Assembly (NCBI GenBank): GCA_046349955.1
Contig: JAXMBI010000006.1
Span: forward strand, 186,001-250,000
Direction: 5' to 3'
Length of the DNA stretch: 64,000 nucleotides
Source of the DNA: JBGAPH01 sp046349955
Lineage (GTDB): Bacteria > Planctomycetota > Planctomycetia > Pirellulales > JBGAPH01
Shown here: positions 24,391 to 33,176 of the stretch, in pieces
Layout: the number at the start of each line of letters is the position of its first letter
Numbering within the stretch: position 1 is the first letter of the stretch
Position numbers and translations under genes: made by a program
The notes under the pieces: generated by a model
The model's database searches: none
What the model was told of the DNA's origin: nothing
The model's input: the letters and a program-made list of their open reading frames with translations, nothing else

Positions 24391-26067
24391 ATGCTGCCGC
24401 GTACGGTCGTTGCCGCCGTGCTTTGGATCTGTCTGCCAGGTTGGACCGCTCAAGCGACCGCAGCCGAACTCGACTCCGGCGCCCGCGCCACCGCCCCCAA
24501 GGCGCCCACCATAGACACCTTGCCGGCCTTCGCCGCGCGCCTAAACGCGTCGCTCGCCACCGAGTTGGGCCCGCCACGCGCAGCGAAATCCAGGAAACAA
24601 GACGCCCTCCGAGAGGACCAAGCGTTCCTCCGCGGCGCCTACCTCGATCTGGTAGGCGATCTTCCCACGCCCACAGAAATCCGCCGCTTCGTCGAAGACT
24701 CGCGCGCCGAAAAGCGCGCCGCGCTCGTGCAACGGCTGCTGGCCGATCCCCGTTTTGGCGAGAACCAAGCGCACTACTGGCGCGACCTGATGCTGGCCCG
24801 CCGCAGCGACGAGCGGGCCCTGATCGCCGGCGGCGCCTTGGTCGACCATCTCACCCGCGAGTTCAACGCCGGCGCGCCGTGGGACCAGATCGCAAGCGGC
24901 TTCATCACGGCCGCGGGGGACGTGCGCGAGGATGGCCGTACCGCGCTGATCATGGCCCAGATGGGGCAAACGGCCGAAACGGCGGCCGAGGTCTCGCGGA
25001 TCTTCCTGGGCGTGCAGATTCAGTGCGCCCAGTGCCACGACCATCCGACCGATCGTTGGAAGCGGGAGCAGTTCCACGAGCTGGCGGCCTTCTTTCCGCG
25101 GATCGCCGTGCGCCCCGACAACAGCGGTGAACGCCGCACCTTTCGCGTGGTGGCCAGCGACCTGACGTTCCGCAAACGCCGCCCCGACAACGCCCGCCGC
25201 GGGACGGCCGAGCACTACATGCCCGACCTAAACGACCCCGCCGCGTTGGGCACGCTGATGCAGCCCGCGCTGTTTGCCACCGGCCAGCGGCTCGAGCCGG
25301 GGCAGGACGACGCCGAGCGGCGAGGGCAGCTCGCGGCCTGGCTGACTTCGCCTGACAACCCTTGGTTCGCCCGCGCGATGGTCAACCGCGTTTGGTCGGA
25401 GCTCGTCGGCTGGGGCTTCTACACGGCGGTCGACGACCTGGGTCCCGACCGCACCTGTGTGGCGCCGAAAACCCTCGAACTCCTGGCCAACGAATTCGCG
25501 GCCCGAAAGTACGACGTGAAGTGGCTGTTCGCCGCGATCATGGCGACGTCGGCTTATCAGCAGCCGAAGAGCTACGCCCACGTGCCCGCCGAACACCCCG
25601 AGGCCGCGCCGGCGCCCGCCCGGTTGCGCCCCGATCCGCTGTTTCAGGCGGTGCAAACCGCACTCGAGCTGCGGCTGCCGCGCGGCCGCCTGCAGGCGGC
25701 GCGGCCCGCGATGCGCGCCGGGCCCGCCGGGCAGTTCAACGACACGTTCGGCTACGATCCCTGCACCCGCGGCGACGAGCTGGCCGGCTCGATCCCGCAG
25801 GCCTTGCTGCTGATGAACGGCCCGCTCGTAGAACGCGCGCTCCTGGCGAGCAACCCCGGCGGCATGCTCAACCGCACGCTGCGGGCGATGCCCGACGACC
25901 GAGCGGCCGCGACCGAACTGTACCTGCGGTGCTTGTCGCGCGATCCCACGGACGAAGAGCTGCGCACCTGCCTGCAGTACCTGCGTCGCGCCCCGTCGCG
26001 CTCCGAAGGCTTCGAAGACATCCTCTGGTCCCTCGTCAACTCGAGCGAATTCATCCACCGCCGCTAA
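24391..26067 (+). CDS. DUF1549/DUF1553 protein without the PSCyt1 domain
   Basis: The 558-residue exported protein has a signal peptide (residues 1-25). DUF1549 spans about residues 40-260 and has one haem c motif, CAQCH (212-216), in QIQCAQCHDHPTDRWKREQF. DUF1553 spans about 300-555 and starts ARAMVNRVWSELVGWGF. It is about half the length of the protein at 15,924 because it lacks the N-terminal PSCyt1 cytochrome and the central beta modules. GGAG lies 7 bases before the ATG. The DUF1501 gene follows after 258 bp occupied by repeats. Confidence 0.88.
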   Translation: MLPRTVVAAVLWICLPGWTAQATAAELDSGARATAPKAPTIDTLPAFAARLNASLATELGPPRAAKSRKQDALREDQAFLRGAYLDLVGDLPTPTEIRRFVEDSRAEKRAALVQRLLADPRFGENQAHYWRDLMLARRSDERALIAGGALVDHLTREFNAGAPWDQIASGFITAAGDVREDGRTALIMAQMGQTAETAAEVSRIFLGVQIQCAQCHDHPTDRWKREQFHELAAFFPRIAVRPDNSGERRTFRVVASDLTFRKRRPDNARRGTAEHYMPDLNDPAALGTLMQPALFATGQRLEPGQDDAERRGQLAAWLTSPDNPWFARAMVNRVWSELVGWGFYTAVDDLGPDRTCVAPKTLELLANEFAARKYDVKWLFAAIMATSAYQQPKSYAHVPAEHPEAAPAPARLRPDPLFQAVQTALELRLPRGRLQAARPAMRAGPAGQFNDTFGYDPCTRGDELAGSIPQALLLMNGPLVERALLASNPGGMLNRTLRAMPDDRAAATELYLRCLSRDPTDEELRTCLQYLRRAPSRSEGFEDILWSLVNSSEFIHRR

Positions 26068-26260
26068 CCCCCTCTCCCTCCGGGAGAGGGCTGGGGTGAG
26101 GGCCCGCGACATCCGAAGAAGAGTTGACCCGCGGACCTCCGCAATGCGGGAACGCACTTCGGCAACCAGCCAAACTACCGTCCCTCACCCCCGGCCCCTC
26201 TCCCACCGGGAGAGGGGAGAGCGCCGCGCGCTCTCCCTCCGGGAGAGGGCTGGGTGAGGG
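26068..26260. repeat. Three units of a CCCTCTCC-hairpin repeat
   Basis: Each unit is a 9-bp hairpin (CCCTCTCCC opposite GGGAGAGGG) followed by CTGGGGTGAGGG. Unit 1 is 26070-26102 (plus), unit 2 is 26182-26217 (inverted), unit 3 is about 26231-26260 (plus). A further copy lies at 40179-40211. The units fill the space between the two genes of the second DUF1549-DUF1501 pair, so the pair may not be a single uninterrupted transcript. Confidence 0.85.
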
Positions 26261-26325
26261 TGGCGCAAGTATCTGATCCACCGAGTTTGAGCCTCAAAGT
26301 ACGCGGCACCCCGCCGAGAACGTCC

Positions 26326-27621
26326 ATGACCCCCGAAATCCAGCATCACGTCCACCTCGCGGTCCGCCGCGGTACGGTGATCGGCCGGCGCGATTTCCTC
26401 CGGTCCCTTTCGGCAGTCAGCCTGGCGGGGGCCTGGAGCTGGGCCGACCTCGTGAGCGCCCGCGCCGCCGAGCTGCGTAAGGAGGGTCGCGCCTGCATTC
26501 TGCTCTGGATGCAAGGCGGCCCGAGCCAGTTCGAGACCTTCAGCCCCAAGCCAGGGCACGCCAACGGAGGCCCGACCCGCGCCATCTCCACGGCTGTGTC
26601 CGGCATCGAGCTAAGCGAAAACTTCCCGCACCTCGCCAAGCAGATGCAGCACGTCGCTCTCGTGCGCTCGCTGAACAGCAAGGAAGGCAGCCATCCGCGG
26701 GCCAGCTTCTTGATGCACACCGGCTACCTGCCGACGGCCAGCGTGCAGTACCCCGCCCTCGGGGCCGTGGCGGCGCAGCAGCTTGGCGACCCGGCCAGCG
26801 ATCTGCCCAGTTTCGTGCGGATCGGCAGCCGGCTGCGGAACTCGGGGAACGGCGGCTTGCTGGGCGTGGCCTACGACGCCTTCGAGATGACGCGCGCCGG
26901 CAGCCTGCCCGACAATGCCGCGCCGAATGTCGACGCGGGGCGGAATGCGCGTCGACTGGCGCTCCGCGACAAGCTCGACGGCCTGGGCAGCCAGCTCCCG
27001 GCGGAGCGCGCGCAGAATCAGAAGTCGCTCTACGGCCGCACCTCGCGGATGATCGGCAGCCGGCGGATGACCGCCTTCGAACTCGAGCGCGAGCCGCAGA
27101 AGCTGCGCGACGCTTACGGCGAGGGAGACTTCGCTTCTGGCTGCTTGCTGGCCCGCCGGCTGATCGAGTCGGGCGTGACGTTCGTCGAGGTGTCGGCCGG
27201 CAATTGGGACACGCACCAGGATAACTTCGAGCAATCGAAGTCGCTTGCCGGCGAGGTCGACCAGCCGACCGCGCAGCTCATTGCCGATCTGGCGGCCCGC
27301 GGGCTGCTCGAGAAGACGCTCGTCGTATGGATGGGCGAGTTCGGCCGCACTCCGAGGATCAACGCCCGCACGGGCCGCGACCATTTTCCGCGGGCATTCA
27401 ACTTGGCGCTGGCCGGCGGCGGAGTGCGCGGCGGGCAAGTCATCGGCAAGACCGACGCCGGCGGCGCGGACGTGACCGAGCGGCCGGTGGCCGTGCCCGA
27501 TCTGTTCCAGTCGCTCTGCCACTCGCTGGGCATTGACCCGAACGCGGAAAACACCACTTCCTCGGGGCGGCCGATCAAGGTAGTGGACAAGGGCAGCGTG
27601 GTCCGCGAGCTATTCAGCTAG
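26326..27621 (+). CDS. DUF1501 Tat-exported protein, second copy
   Basis: The 431-residue protein has a Tat signal with GRRDFLRS (Arg21-Arg22) and the DUF1501 motifs LLWMQGGPSQFETFSPKPG, SAGNWDTHQDN, WMGEFGRTPRINARTGRDH and LALAGGGVRGG. It is shorter than, and clearly diverged from, the copy at 19,517. The fold belongs to the alkaline phosphatase/sulfatase superfamily, function unknown. It pairs with the upstream DUF1549/DUF1553 gene. Confidence 0.88.
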   Translation: MTPEIQHHVHLAVRRGTVIGRRDFLRSLSAVSLAGAWSWADLVSARAAELRKEGRACILLWMQGGPSQFETFSPKPGHANGGPTRAISTAVSGIELSENFPHLAKQMQHVALVRSLNSKEGSHPRASFLMHTGYLPTASVQYPALGAVAAQQLGDPASDLPSFVRIGSRLRNSGNGGLLGVAYDAFEMTRAGSLPDNAAPNVDAGRNARRLALRDKLDGLGSQLPAERAQNQKSLYGRTSRMIGSRRMTAFELEREPQKLRDAYGEGDFASGCLLARRLIESGVTFVEVSAGNWDTHQDNFEQSKSLAGEVDQPTAQLIADLAARGLLEKTLVVWMGEFGRTPRINARTGRDHFPRAFNLALAGGGVRGGQVIGKTDAGGADVTERPVAVPDLFQSLCHSLGIDPNAENTTSSGRPIKVVDKGSVVRELFS

Positions 27622-27745
27622 CCCTGCGTGCAGGGGATCGGCCCTTGTCACTGGTCGCGCGGCTCATTAGCTTACCGTGACCAATTTCCCGAGCGCCGGC
27701 CCCAAGAGGGGCCCGCCTTGGCGCGCCGACCCCGCTGTGTTCTCT

Positions 27746-28366
27746 ATGCCCCCCAAGTTCATCTATTTCGACCTCGGCCAGGTGTTGCTGCATTTCGACC
27801 GGCAACGGCAATGCCAGCAAATGGCCGACGTCGCCGGCTGTTCTCCCGAGGTCGTCCACCGCGTGGTGTTCGACGACGGTCTGCACTGGAAGTACGAGGC
27901 GGGCGAACTCACGAGCCAGCAGTTCCACGAGGCTTTTTGCCGGCAGACCGACACGCGCCCGCCGCTCGAGTCCCTGCTGCACGCCAATAGCGACATCTTT
28001 CGCATGAACCCCACGATCGCCGCCCTGGTGGCCGCACTCGAAGGGGCCGGGCATCGCCTGGGGGTGCTCTCGAACACGTGCGAGTCGCACTGGAACCTCG
28101 TCACCCACGGCCGCTATGGCATCTTGCCCGGAGCTTTCAAGGAGTTCGTGCTCAGCTACCAGGTCGGCGCGAGCAAGCCCGACGAAAGGATCTTTCGCGT
28201 GGCGGCCGAGAAGGCGGGCTGCGCGCCGCAGCAGATCTTCTACACCGACGACACGCCGGGACACGTAGACGCGGCGAAAGCCCTGGGCTTCGACGCCGTG
28301 CTCTACACCGACACGGCCGCATTGGCCGAAGAGCTTCGGCAGCGCGGGCTCGAGTTCAACTACTAG
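27746..28366 (+). CDS. HAD-family phosphatase, YihX-like
   Basis: This 206-residue haloacid dehalogenase protein has motif I IYFDLGQVLLHFD (nucleophile Asp9), motif II LGVLSNTCESHW (Ser/Thr side), the motif III lysine in GASKPDERIF, and motif IV YTDDTPGHVDAA. As in YihX (alpha-D-glucose-1-phosphatase), the usual second Asp of motif I is replaced, reading D-L-G-Q. The substrate is likely a small sugar phosphate. ATG 27746 gives the compact family N-terminus; an upstream in-frame ATG would add 23 residues without family resemblance. Confidence 0.85.
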   Translation: MPPKFIYFDLGQVLLHFDRQRQCQQMADVAGCSPEVVHRVVFDDGLHWKYEAGELTSQQFHEAFCRQTDTRPPLESLLHANSDIFRMNPTIAALVAALEGAGHRLGVLSNTCESHWNLVTHGRYGILPGAFKEFVLSYQVGASKPDERIFRVAAEKAGCAPQQIFYTDDTPGHVDAAKALGFDAVLYTDTAALAEELRQRGLEFNY

Positions 28367-28387
28367 CAGCGGCGAACGGACCGGCGG

Positions 28388-28939
28388 CTAGCGCCAGATT
28401 TGCCACCAAGCTCCCCGAGCCGCTCGCAGAGCTGCCGACGCTTCCGCCGTCGCGATCGGCTCATAGCGAGCAAGATAGGCGAAGCACCTGCGCCGCTGGC
28501 CCCACGGCAATCGCGGGATCGCCTCCAGCGTGTTGGCGCACGACAGGTTGACGAGATCCACAAACTCGCCGCGCTTCAGCGCAATCCGCTCCGACGTCAG
28601 GCGGTTGGCGATCGTCGGGCTGCTCGGCTCGCCCAAGTTGGCGTCGAAGCTCTCGCGATTCATTACGCAGAACAGCCAGGCCAGACGCTCGGCCTCCCCG
28701 CCGATGAGCGAGCGCACCTCGTCGCGCCGATCGAGCGACACGGCGGCCGCCTCGAAGGCTTCGGTGCTGTAGACCGAATGGAAGAGTCCGGCGTCGCATA
28801 CGGGCTGTCTCGCTCCCCAGGCCGCCAGCAGCGTCCGCGTGCCGAGCAGATGGTCGAGCAGCGAGCGCCGAGAGTGGTCGAGCGAGTCGACGCGTGCGCC
28901 GGCCAGAAACCGCAGGCAAGCCTCGAGATGCTCGTCCAT
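28388..28939 (-). CDS. DUF6817-like protein (HD-like helical fold)
   Basis: The 183-residue protein contains DHSRRSLLDHLLGTRTLLAA and ARQPVCDAGLFHSVYSTE, the pattern of the DUF6817 family, whose spaced His and Asp residues recall HD-type phosphohydrolases. No function is established. It is encoded 11 bp downstream of the UVR-motif gene on the same strand, so the two probably form an operon; it converges with the HAD gene. Confidence 0.7.
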   Translation of the reverse strand: MDEHLEACLRFLAGARVDSLDHSRRSLLDHLLGTRTLLAAWGARQPVCDAGLFHSVYSTEAFEAAAVSLDRRDEVRSLIGGEAERLAWLFCVMNRESFDANLGEPSSPTIANRLTSERIALKRGEFVDLVNLSCANTLEAIPRLPWGQRRRCFAYLARYEPIATAEASAALRAARGAWWQIWR

Positions 28940-28950
28940 ACGCCGAGCCG

Positions 28951-29691
28951 TCAGGCATCCGGCTTCTTCTTGGCCAGCTCGTCGCGGAGTTTCGCCGCCA
29001 GCTCGTATTCTTCGGCCGCCACGGCGTCATCGAGCTGCTCGCGGAGCGTGCGGCCGATGCCAAAGTGCTCGCGAATCGAGTCCCGCAGCTCCCGCAGCCG
29101 GGTGACGAGCTCGTCGTCGTCGAAATGCTCCTCGGCGCCGTATTCGACGAACACGTCGCGAATCGCTTCCAGCCCGCGGTGAATCTCCTCGACCGCCGCT
29201 TCCGGGCCGTTCTCCTCGAGCTCCGCCAGCGACGCCGCCTGGGTGCGGTGGAAGAGCACAAAGGGCCGGTACTGCTCGTGGGCCAGAATCCACTCCTCGT
29301 CCGAGGAATGAGCCCGCACGAAGTCCATGAAATCGAGCGTGTGGTTGGCGTCCTGCACCGCCCGGCGGAATTCCCGCAGTTCGAGCCAACAGAGCCGCCG
29401 ATGGTAGAACTGCATGAACTCGCGGTCGGCCTCGCCGCATTGCTCTTCCGACAGCTCGAACTTCTCGCCCCCCTTGAAAGCCAGGCTCAACAGGTAGTCG
29501 AAGTAGGTGTCGAAGCCGCCGGGACGCGTGCCATCGGGCCGCTGCTCGAGCTCCATTTGCAGGAGTCCCAGCTCCACCCGCATCTGCAACACCTTGCGGC
29601 CGTTATGCGCTTTGACGATGCGGGCACGCACTTCCCCGGGCGTGAAATCCCATTCGCGCAAGATCGTGTCGATGTCCTGACGCTTGGCCAT
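28951..29691 (-). CDS. UVR-motif protein
   Basis: This 246-residue soluble protein ends in a UVR motif (LREQLDDAVAAEEYELAAKL), the helical hairpin by which UvrB and UvrC pair and which also occurs in ClpC and McsA. The first 200 residues carry no recognised domain, except an N-terminal segment rich in charged residues (ILREWDFTPGEVRARIVKAH). It may be an adaptor in protein quality control or DNA repair. ATG 29691 gives a plausible cytosolic start. Confidence 0.75.
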   Translation of the reverse strand: MAKRQDIDTILREWDFTPGEVRARIVKAHNGRKVLQMRVELGLLQMELEQRPDGTRPGGFDTYFDYLLSLAFKGGEKFELSEEQCGEADREFMQFYHRRLCWLELREFRRAVQDANHTLDFMDFVRAHSSDEEWILAHEQYRPFVLFHRTQAASLAELEENGPEAAVEEIHRGLEAIRDVFVEYGAEEHFDDDELVTRLRELRDSIREHFGIGRTLREQLDDAVAAEEYELAAKLRDELAKKKPDA

Positions 29692-30055
29692 GCCCAGCGG
29701 GCTCCAGGATGAGGCGGCAAGTGGCGGCCGGCCCAGTACAAGGCGACGCAGCGGGTGCGTGTGGCCAATTATACCCAACCAACCGCACGGCAGGCCACTG
29801 CACACGCAGGCGGCCCCAGCTGCGACTCGAGCCGCCGCCGAATAGCCGGAGTATTCCCTAGAGCCGGCCGCCGCGGGGCCTCTTCAAGTGCGCAGTGGAC
29901 ATCCGCGTCAGCGCCCGCTTCTCTCGGCCCCCGTGGCACACGATAATTCCCAGGGGAGCACATTTGGCGCGCGCCCAGACCGCGCCAAGGCGGCTGCACT
30001 TCCCGCGCCTTGCCAGGAGGGCGAACCACCCACCACCCGACGCCAGCGTTTTCCT
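29692..30055. other. Divergent intergenic region
   Basis: This 364-bp spacer separates the UVR-motif gene (minus) from the acyl-CoA dehydrogenase gene (plus). A perfect TATAAT lies on the minus strand (29768-29773), placing a likely start of UVR-gene transcription about 70 bases before its ATG; no good -35 accompanies it. No coding region or structured element is evident. Confidence 0.45.
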
Positions 30056-31804
30056 ATGTCCACCACCGATCGTCAACAGCAGATCGACGACGCCGAGGGG
30101 CTGCTGAAGGACCGTCCGAAGCTGCCGAGCTTCGCCAAGGAGTTGTTCTTTGGCCGCTATGCAGCCGACGTGCTGCCGGCGTATCCCAACCTGGCATCCG
30201 ACGCCGGCACGACCAGCCGCGTCGAAGCGCTGCGCAACTGGGTGCGCGAGGCCGTCGACCCGGTGGCCATCGACCGCCAGGCCGAGATTCCCCAGGCTGT
30301 GATCGATGGCCTGGGGCGCCTGGGGGTGCTCGGCGCTTGCTTGCCGCCCAGCGCGGGGGGCAGCGGGCTCAGTCAAACGGCGTACTGCCGGCTGATCGAA
30401 GTGCTCGGTGGACACTGCGGCAGCACGGCGCTGTTTGTCAACGCGCATCACTCGATTGGTCCCCGCGCGCTCGTGCTCTTCGGCACGCCTGCGCAGCAGC
30501 AGCGTTGGCTGCCCAAGCTGGCGACCGGCGAGTGGCTGAGCGCCTTCGCGCTGACCGAGCCTGAGGCCGGCAGCGACGCGGCGAACGTGCAGACCACGGC
30601 CACCCCGGCGCCGGAGCGCGGCGGCTACTTGTTGAATGGCCAGAAGCGCTGGATCACCAACGGCGGCATCGCGAGCGTGCTGACCGTGATGGCCCGCACC
30701 CCCACGCCCGACGGACGCGGCGCGATCACGGCCTTCCTGGTCACCCCCGACATGCCGGGCTTCGAGGTCGTGGAGCAGCGGATGGAGAAGTGCGGCGTCC
30801 GCGGCACCGCCACCTCGCGGCTGGCGTTCCACGACATGTTCGTACCCTCGGAAAACATCCTGGGCACGATCGGCAAGGGGCTGAAGGTGGCCCTTACGGT
30901 GCTCGACTTTGGCCGCACCACCTTTGGCGCAAGTTGCACCGGCGCCGCCAAGGCCTGCCTGGAGCGGGCAGTGAAGCACGCCAACACGCGCGTGCAGTTT
31001 GGGCAAACGTTGGGCTCCTTCGAGCTCGTGCAGCAGAAGCTGGCCAACATGGCGGCCGGGATCTTCGCGATGGAGGCGGTCACTTATCTCACGGCCTCGC
31101 TGATCGACGCCGACACCACCGACTACATGGTCGAGACGGCCATGCTCAAGGTCTTCACCACCGACACGCTCTGGAAGATCATCGACGACACCTTCCAGCT
31201 TCACGGCGGCAAGGCCTACTTCACCGACGAGCCCTTCGAACGCTGGATGCGCGATGCCCGCATCAACACGATCGGCGAAGGGGCCAACGATGTGCTGCGG
31301 GCATTCTCGGCGCTGGTGGGCATGCGCGACGTGGGAATGGAGTTGCAGGCGATCCTCCACGCGATTCAGCATCCGCTAGGAAACATGGGGCGGTTGCGGT
31401 CGTTCGCCGGCCGCCGGCTCGGCGCGCTGCTGGCCTCTCCCACCGTGCCGGTCCGCAGCGACGCCCTCGAGGACGACGCGGCCCAGCTCGGCCGCTTGAT
31501 CGGGCAACTCGGGTCCGAAGTCGAAAAGCTGCTGCGGACGTATCGCGAGAGCGTGATGGACCGCCAGCTCGAACTTGCGCGCATTTCCGACGCGGCGACC
31601 GAACTGTTCGTCGGCGCCGCCGTGCTCGCCCGCCTCGACCACCTGCTGCGCCAGCAAAACGGCAAACCGGAGCTGCAACGCTCGATCCAGGCGGGGCGGC
31701 ACTACTTGCGGATGAGCGCGCGACGGATCCGGGCGAACTTCGCAGCTCTGTGGGACAACGACGACGAGGCGACGCTGGGGCTGGCGCGGGGGCTGCTGGG
31801 GTAG
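30056..31804 (+). CDS. Acyl-CoA dehydrogenase, VLCAD/ACAD9-like length
   Basis: The 582-residue flavoprotein has the ACAD N-terminal, middle and C-terminal domains in order. FAD/substrate motifs include AFALTEPEAGSDA (middle domain) and RWITNGG. The catalytic base is Glu408 in TIGEGANDVLR. An extra C-terminal helical part of about 170 residues gives the VLCAD-like length of nearly 600, against about 380 in short forms. It oxidises acyl-CoA to the 2-enoyl form with FAD as electron carrier. No other beta-oxidation gene is adjacent. ATG 30056 precedes the first helix. Confidence 0.88.
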   Translation: MSTTDRQQQIDDAEGLLKDRPKLPSFAKELFFGRYAADVLPAYPNLASDAGTTSRVEALRNWVREAVDPVAIDRQAEIPQAVIDGLGRLGVLGACLPPSAGGSGLSQTAYCRLIEVLGGHCGSTALFVNAHHSIGPRALVLFGTPAQQQRWLPKLATGEWLSAFALTEPEAGSDAANVQTTATPAPERGGYLLNGQKRWITNGGIASVLTVMARTPTPDGRGAITAFLVTPDMPGFEVVEQRMEKCGVRGTATSRLAFHDMFVPSENILGTIGKGLKVALTVLDFGRTTFGASCTGAAKACLERAVKHANTRVQFGQTLGSFELVQQKLANMAAGIFAMEAVTYLTASLIDADTTDYMVETAMLKVFTTDTLWKIIDDTFQLHGGKAYFTDEPFERWMRDARINTIGEGANDVLRAFSALVGMRDVGMELQAILHAIQHPLGNMGRLRSFAGRRLGALLASPTVPVRSDALEDDAAQLGRLIGQLGSEVEKLLRTYRESVMDRQLELARISDAATELFVGAAVLARLDHLLRQQNGKPELQRSIQAGRHYLRMSARRIRANFAALWDNDDEATLGLARGLLG

Positions 31805-31816
31805 ACGCCCGCAATT

Positions 31817-32009
31817 CACCACGGAGACACGGAGAGGACACGAACCACAAAGGCACGAAGACACTAAGAATTCATTCCTCGTAAAGGCGCAAAGCTCGCA
31901 AAGCATGAAGCCTCTTGCGAGCTTCGCGCCTTTGCGAGAAACAAGATCCTCTCGACTTTGTGTCTTCGTGACTTTGTGGTTTTCTCATCGTCTCTGTGTC
32001 TCCGTGGTG
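31817..32009. repeat. Nested inverted repeat, CACAAAGACAC family, copy 2
   Basis: The outer arms are CACCACGGAGACACGGAGA and its mirror TCTCTGTGTCTCCGTGGTG. Inside come AACCACAAAGGCACGAAGAC with a GTCTTCGTGACTTTGTGGTT mirror, and an inner GCAAAGCTCGCAAAG module with its mirror GCGAGCTTCGCGCCTTTGCG. The three concentric modules make this the fullest copy in the window. Confidence 0.8.
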
Positions 32010-32038
32010 ATGATGCTACCGGTCTGCTCGTCGTCCGC

Positions 32039-32084
32039 TTGACGGCCCGACTCCGCGCGATATATTCATCCAATCGGATGAATA
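32039..32084 (+). promoter_or_regulatory. arsR-type promoter with overlapping operator
   Basis: TTGACG (32039-32044) and TATATT (32061-32066) are 16 bases apart. The perfect palindrome TATTCATCC-AATC-GGATGAATA (32063-32084) overlaps the -10 box and start site, just 17 bases before the regulator ATG. This is the arrangement of an autorepressed promoter. Confidence 0.7.
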
Positions 32085-32100
32085 ATGTCACGGGCCGCTC

Positions 32101-32436
32101 ATGTCCGCCAAGCTCGATCACACGCTGCTCGCACTGGCTGATCCCACGCGGCGGGCCATTCTCGAACGGCTCAGTCTGGGCGAGGCGCGGGTGACCGAGG
32201 TTGCCCGGCCGTTCAAGATTTCGCTCAACTCGGTCAGTAAGCACATCCGCGTGCTCGAGCGGGCACGCCTGGTGCGGCGGAGGAGGAGCGGCCGCGAGCA
32301 TTGGCTGTCGTTCGATCCGCGCCCGCTCGTCGAGGCAGCCGCCTGGATCGACAAGCAGCGGACCTTTTGGATCGCGCGGCTCGACGCCCTGGAACAAGTC
32401 CTGCGCGAAGACGACGCCCGGAGCAAGCGCCCATGA
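32101..32436 (+). CDS. ArsR-family transcriptional repressor
   Basis: This 111-residue winged-helix protein has the ArsR pattern LADPTRRAILERLSLGEARV, then the recognition helix ISLNSVSKHIRVLERARLV and the wing RRRRSGREHWLSFDP. It has no cysteine-rich metal site, so it belongs to the branch that regulates SRPBCC/AHSA1 genes rather than metal resistance. The ATG of the next gene overlaps its stop codon (ATGA), so the two are translationally coupled. It probably binds the palindrome in its own promoter. Confidence 0.88.
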   Translation: MSAKLDHTLLALADPTRRAILERLSLGEARVTEVARPFKISLNSVSKHIRVLERARLVRRRRSGREHWLSFDPRPLVEAAAWIDKQRTFWIARLDALEQVLREDDARSKRP

Positions 32437-32966
32437 CCGCCGAACGCGACGAGTACGGCCGATTGCTCGGTCCCGGCGAAGTGCAGTTCGTGCGCGTGCT
32501 GCCCGGTCCGATCGAGCGCGTGTGGGCCTATCTCACCGAGAGCGAGCTGCGCGGCAAGTGGCTAGCCGCGGGACCCATGGAACTCCGCGCCGGCGGCGCG
32601 TTCGAGCTGTTGTTTGATCACAAGACACTTTCGGCCGAGCCCACGCCTACCAAATACCAAGGCGACGGCAGCCCGCACAAACTGGCCGGCACGGTGCTCC
32701 GCTGCGAGCCACCGCGGCTCTTGAGCCACACCTGGTACGGCTCGGAGATCAGTTTCGAGTTGTTTCCCGAAGGGGCCGACGTGCGGCTCGTGGTCACGCA
32801 CCGGAACCTGGGCGACGACCCGGCCACCCTCGCTCAGGTCGGCGGCGGCTGGCACTCCCACCTCGGCATTCTCGACGATCGCCTCCACGAGCGCACGCCA
32901 CGCCTGTTTTGGACCACCCACGCCGCGGCTGAACAGGAATACCTGCGCCGCATTGCCCAACCGTAG
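32433..32966 (+). CDS. SRPBCC/AHSA1-domain protein
   Basis: This 177-residue protein has a START/Bet v1-like fold of the Aha1 C-terminal type: VQFVRVLPGPIERVWAYLTE at the N-terminus, then the GGAFELLFDHK strand and a C-terminal helix beginning GWHSHLGILDDRL. Such proteins bind hydrophobic ligands in a cavity. Coupling to an ArsR repressor is a frequent pairing for this family. The TAG stop lies inside the first bases of a dispersed GTAGGGTGGGG repeat. Confidence 0.85.
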   Translation: MTAERDEYGRLLGPGEVQFVRVLPGPIERVWAYLTESELRGKWLAAGPMELRAGGAFELLFDHKTLSAEPTPTKYQGDGSPHKLAGTVLRCEPPRLLSHTWYGSEISFELFPEGADVRLVVTHRNLGDDPATLAQVGGGWHSHLGILDDRLHERTPRLFWTTHAAAEQEYLRRIAQP

Positions 32967-33095
32967 GGTGGGGCGCAAGCCCCACCGCAGGCCACGCATG
33001 GTTCGTTGCTTTCGTTGCGGGACACAAGCCCCACCGCAGGACCAGCTTGACACGGTGAATCCGGTGGGGCTCGCAAAGCCTCGCCGCCACCCTAC
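32963..33095. repeat. GTAGGGTGGGGC inverted repeat, copy 1
   Basis: The left end GTAGGGTGGGGCGCAAGCCC is opposed by a right end GGTGGGGCTCGCAAAGCC... CCACCCTAC. Inner CCCCACCG blocks recur. The repeat supplies the stop codon of the upstream SRPBCC gene. A second copy lies at 34602-34684. Confidence 0.75.
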
Positions 33096-33176
33096 GCGTG
33101 ACTTCCCGGCGCCGCTGCCTACAATGGCGGCGGTTCGGGGTGCTCTTCTTGCCAACACTTCGAGGATTGTTCGCCA

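Noticed and set aside
29858..31372. 504-codon minus-strand ORF
   Set aside because: It mirrors the acyl-CoA dehydrogenase and has no recognisable domains.
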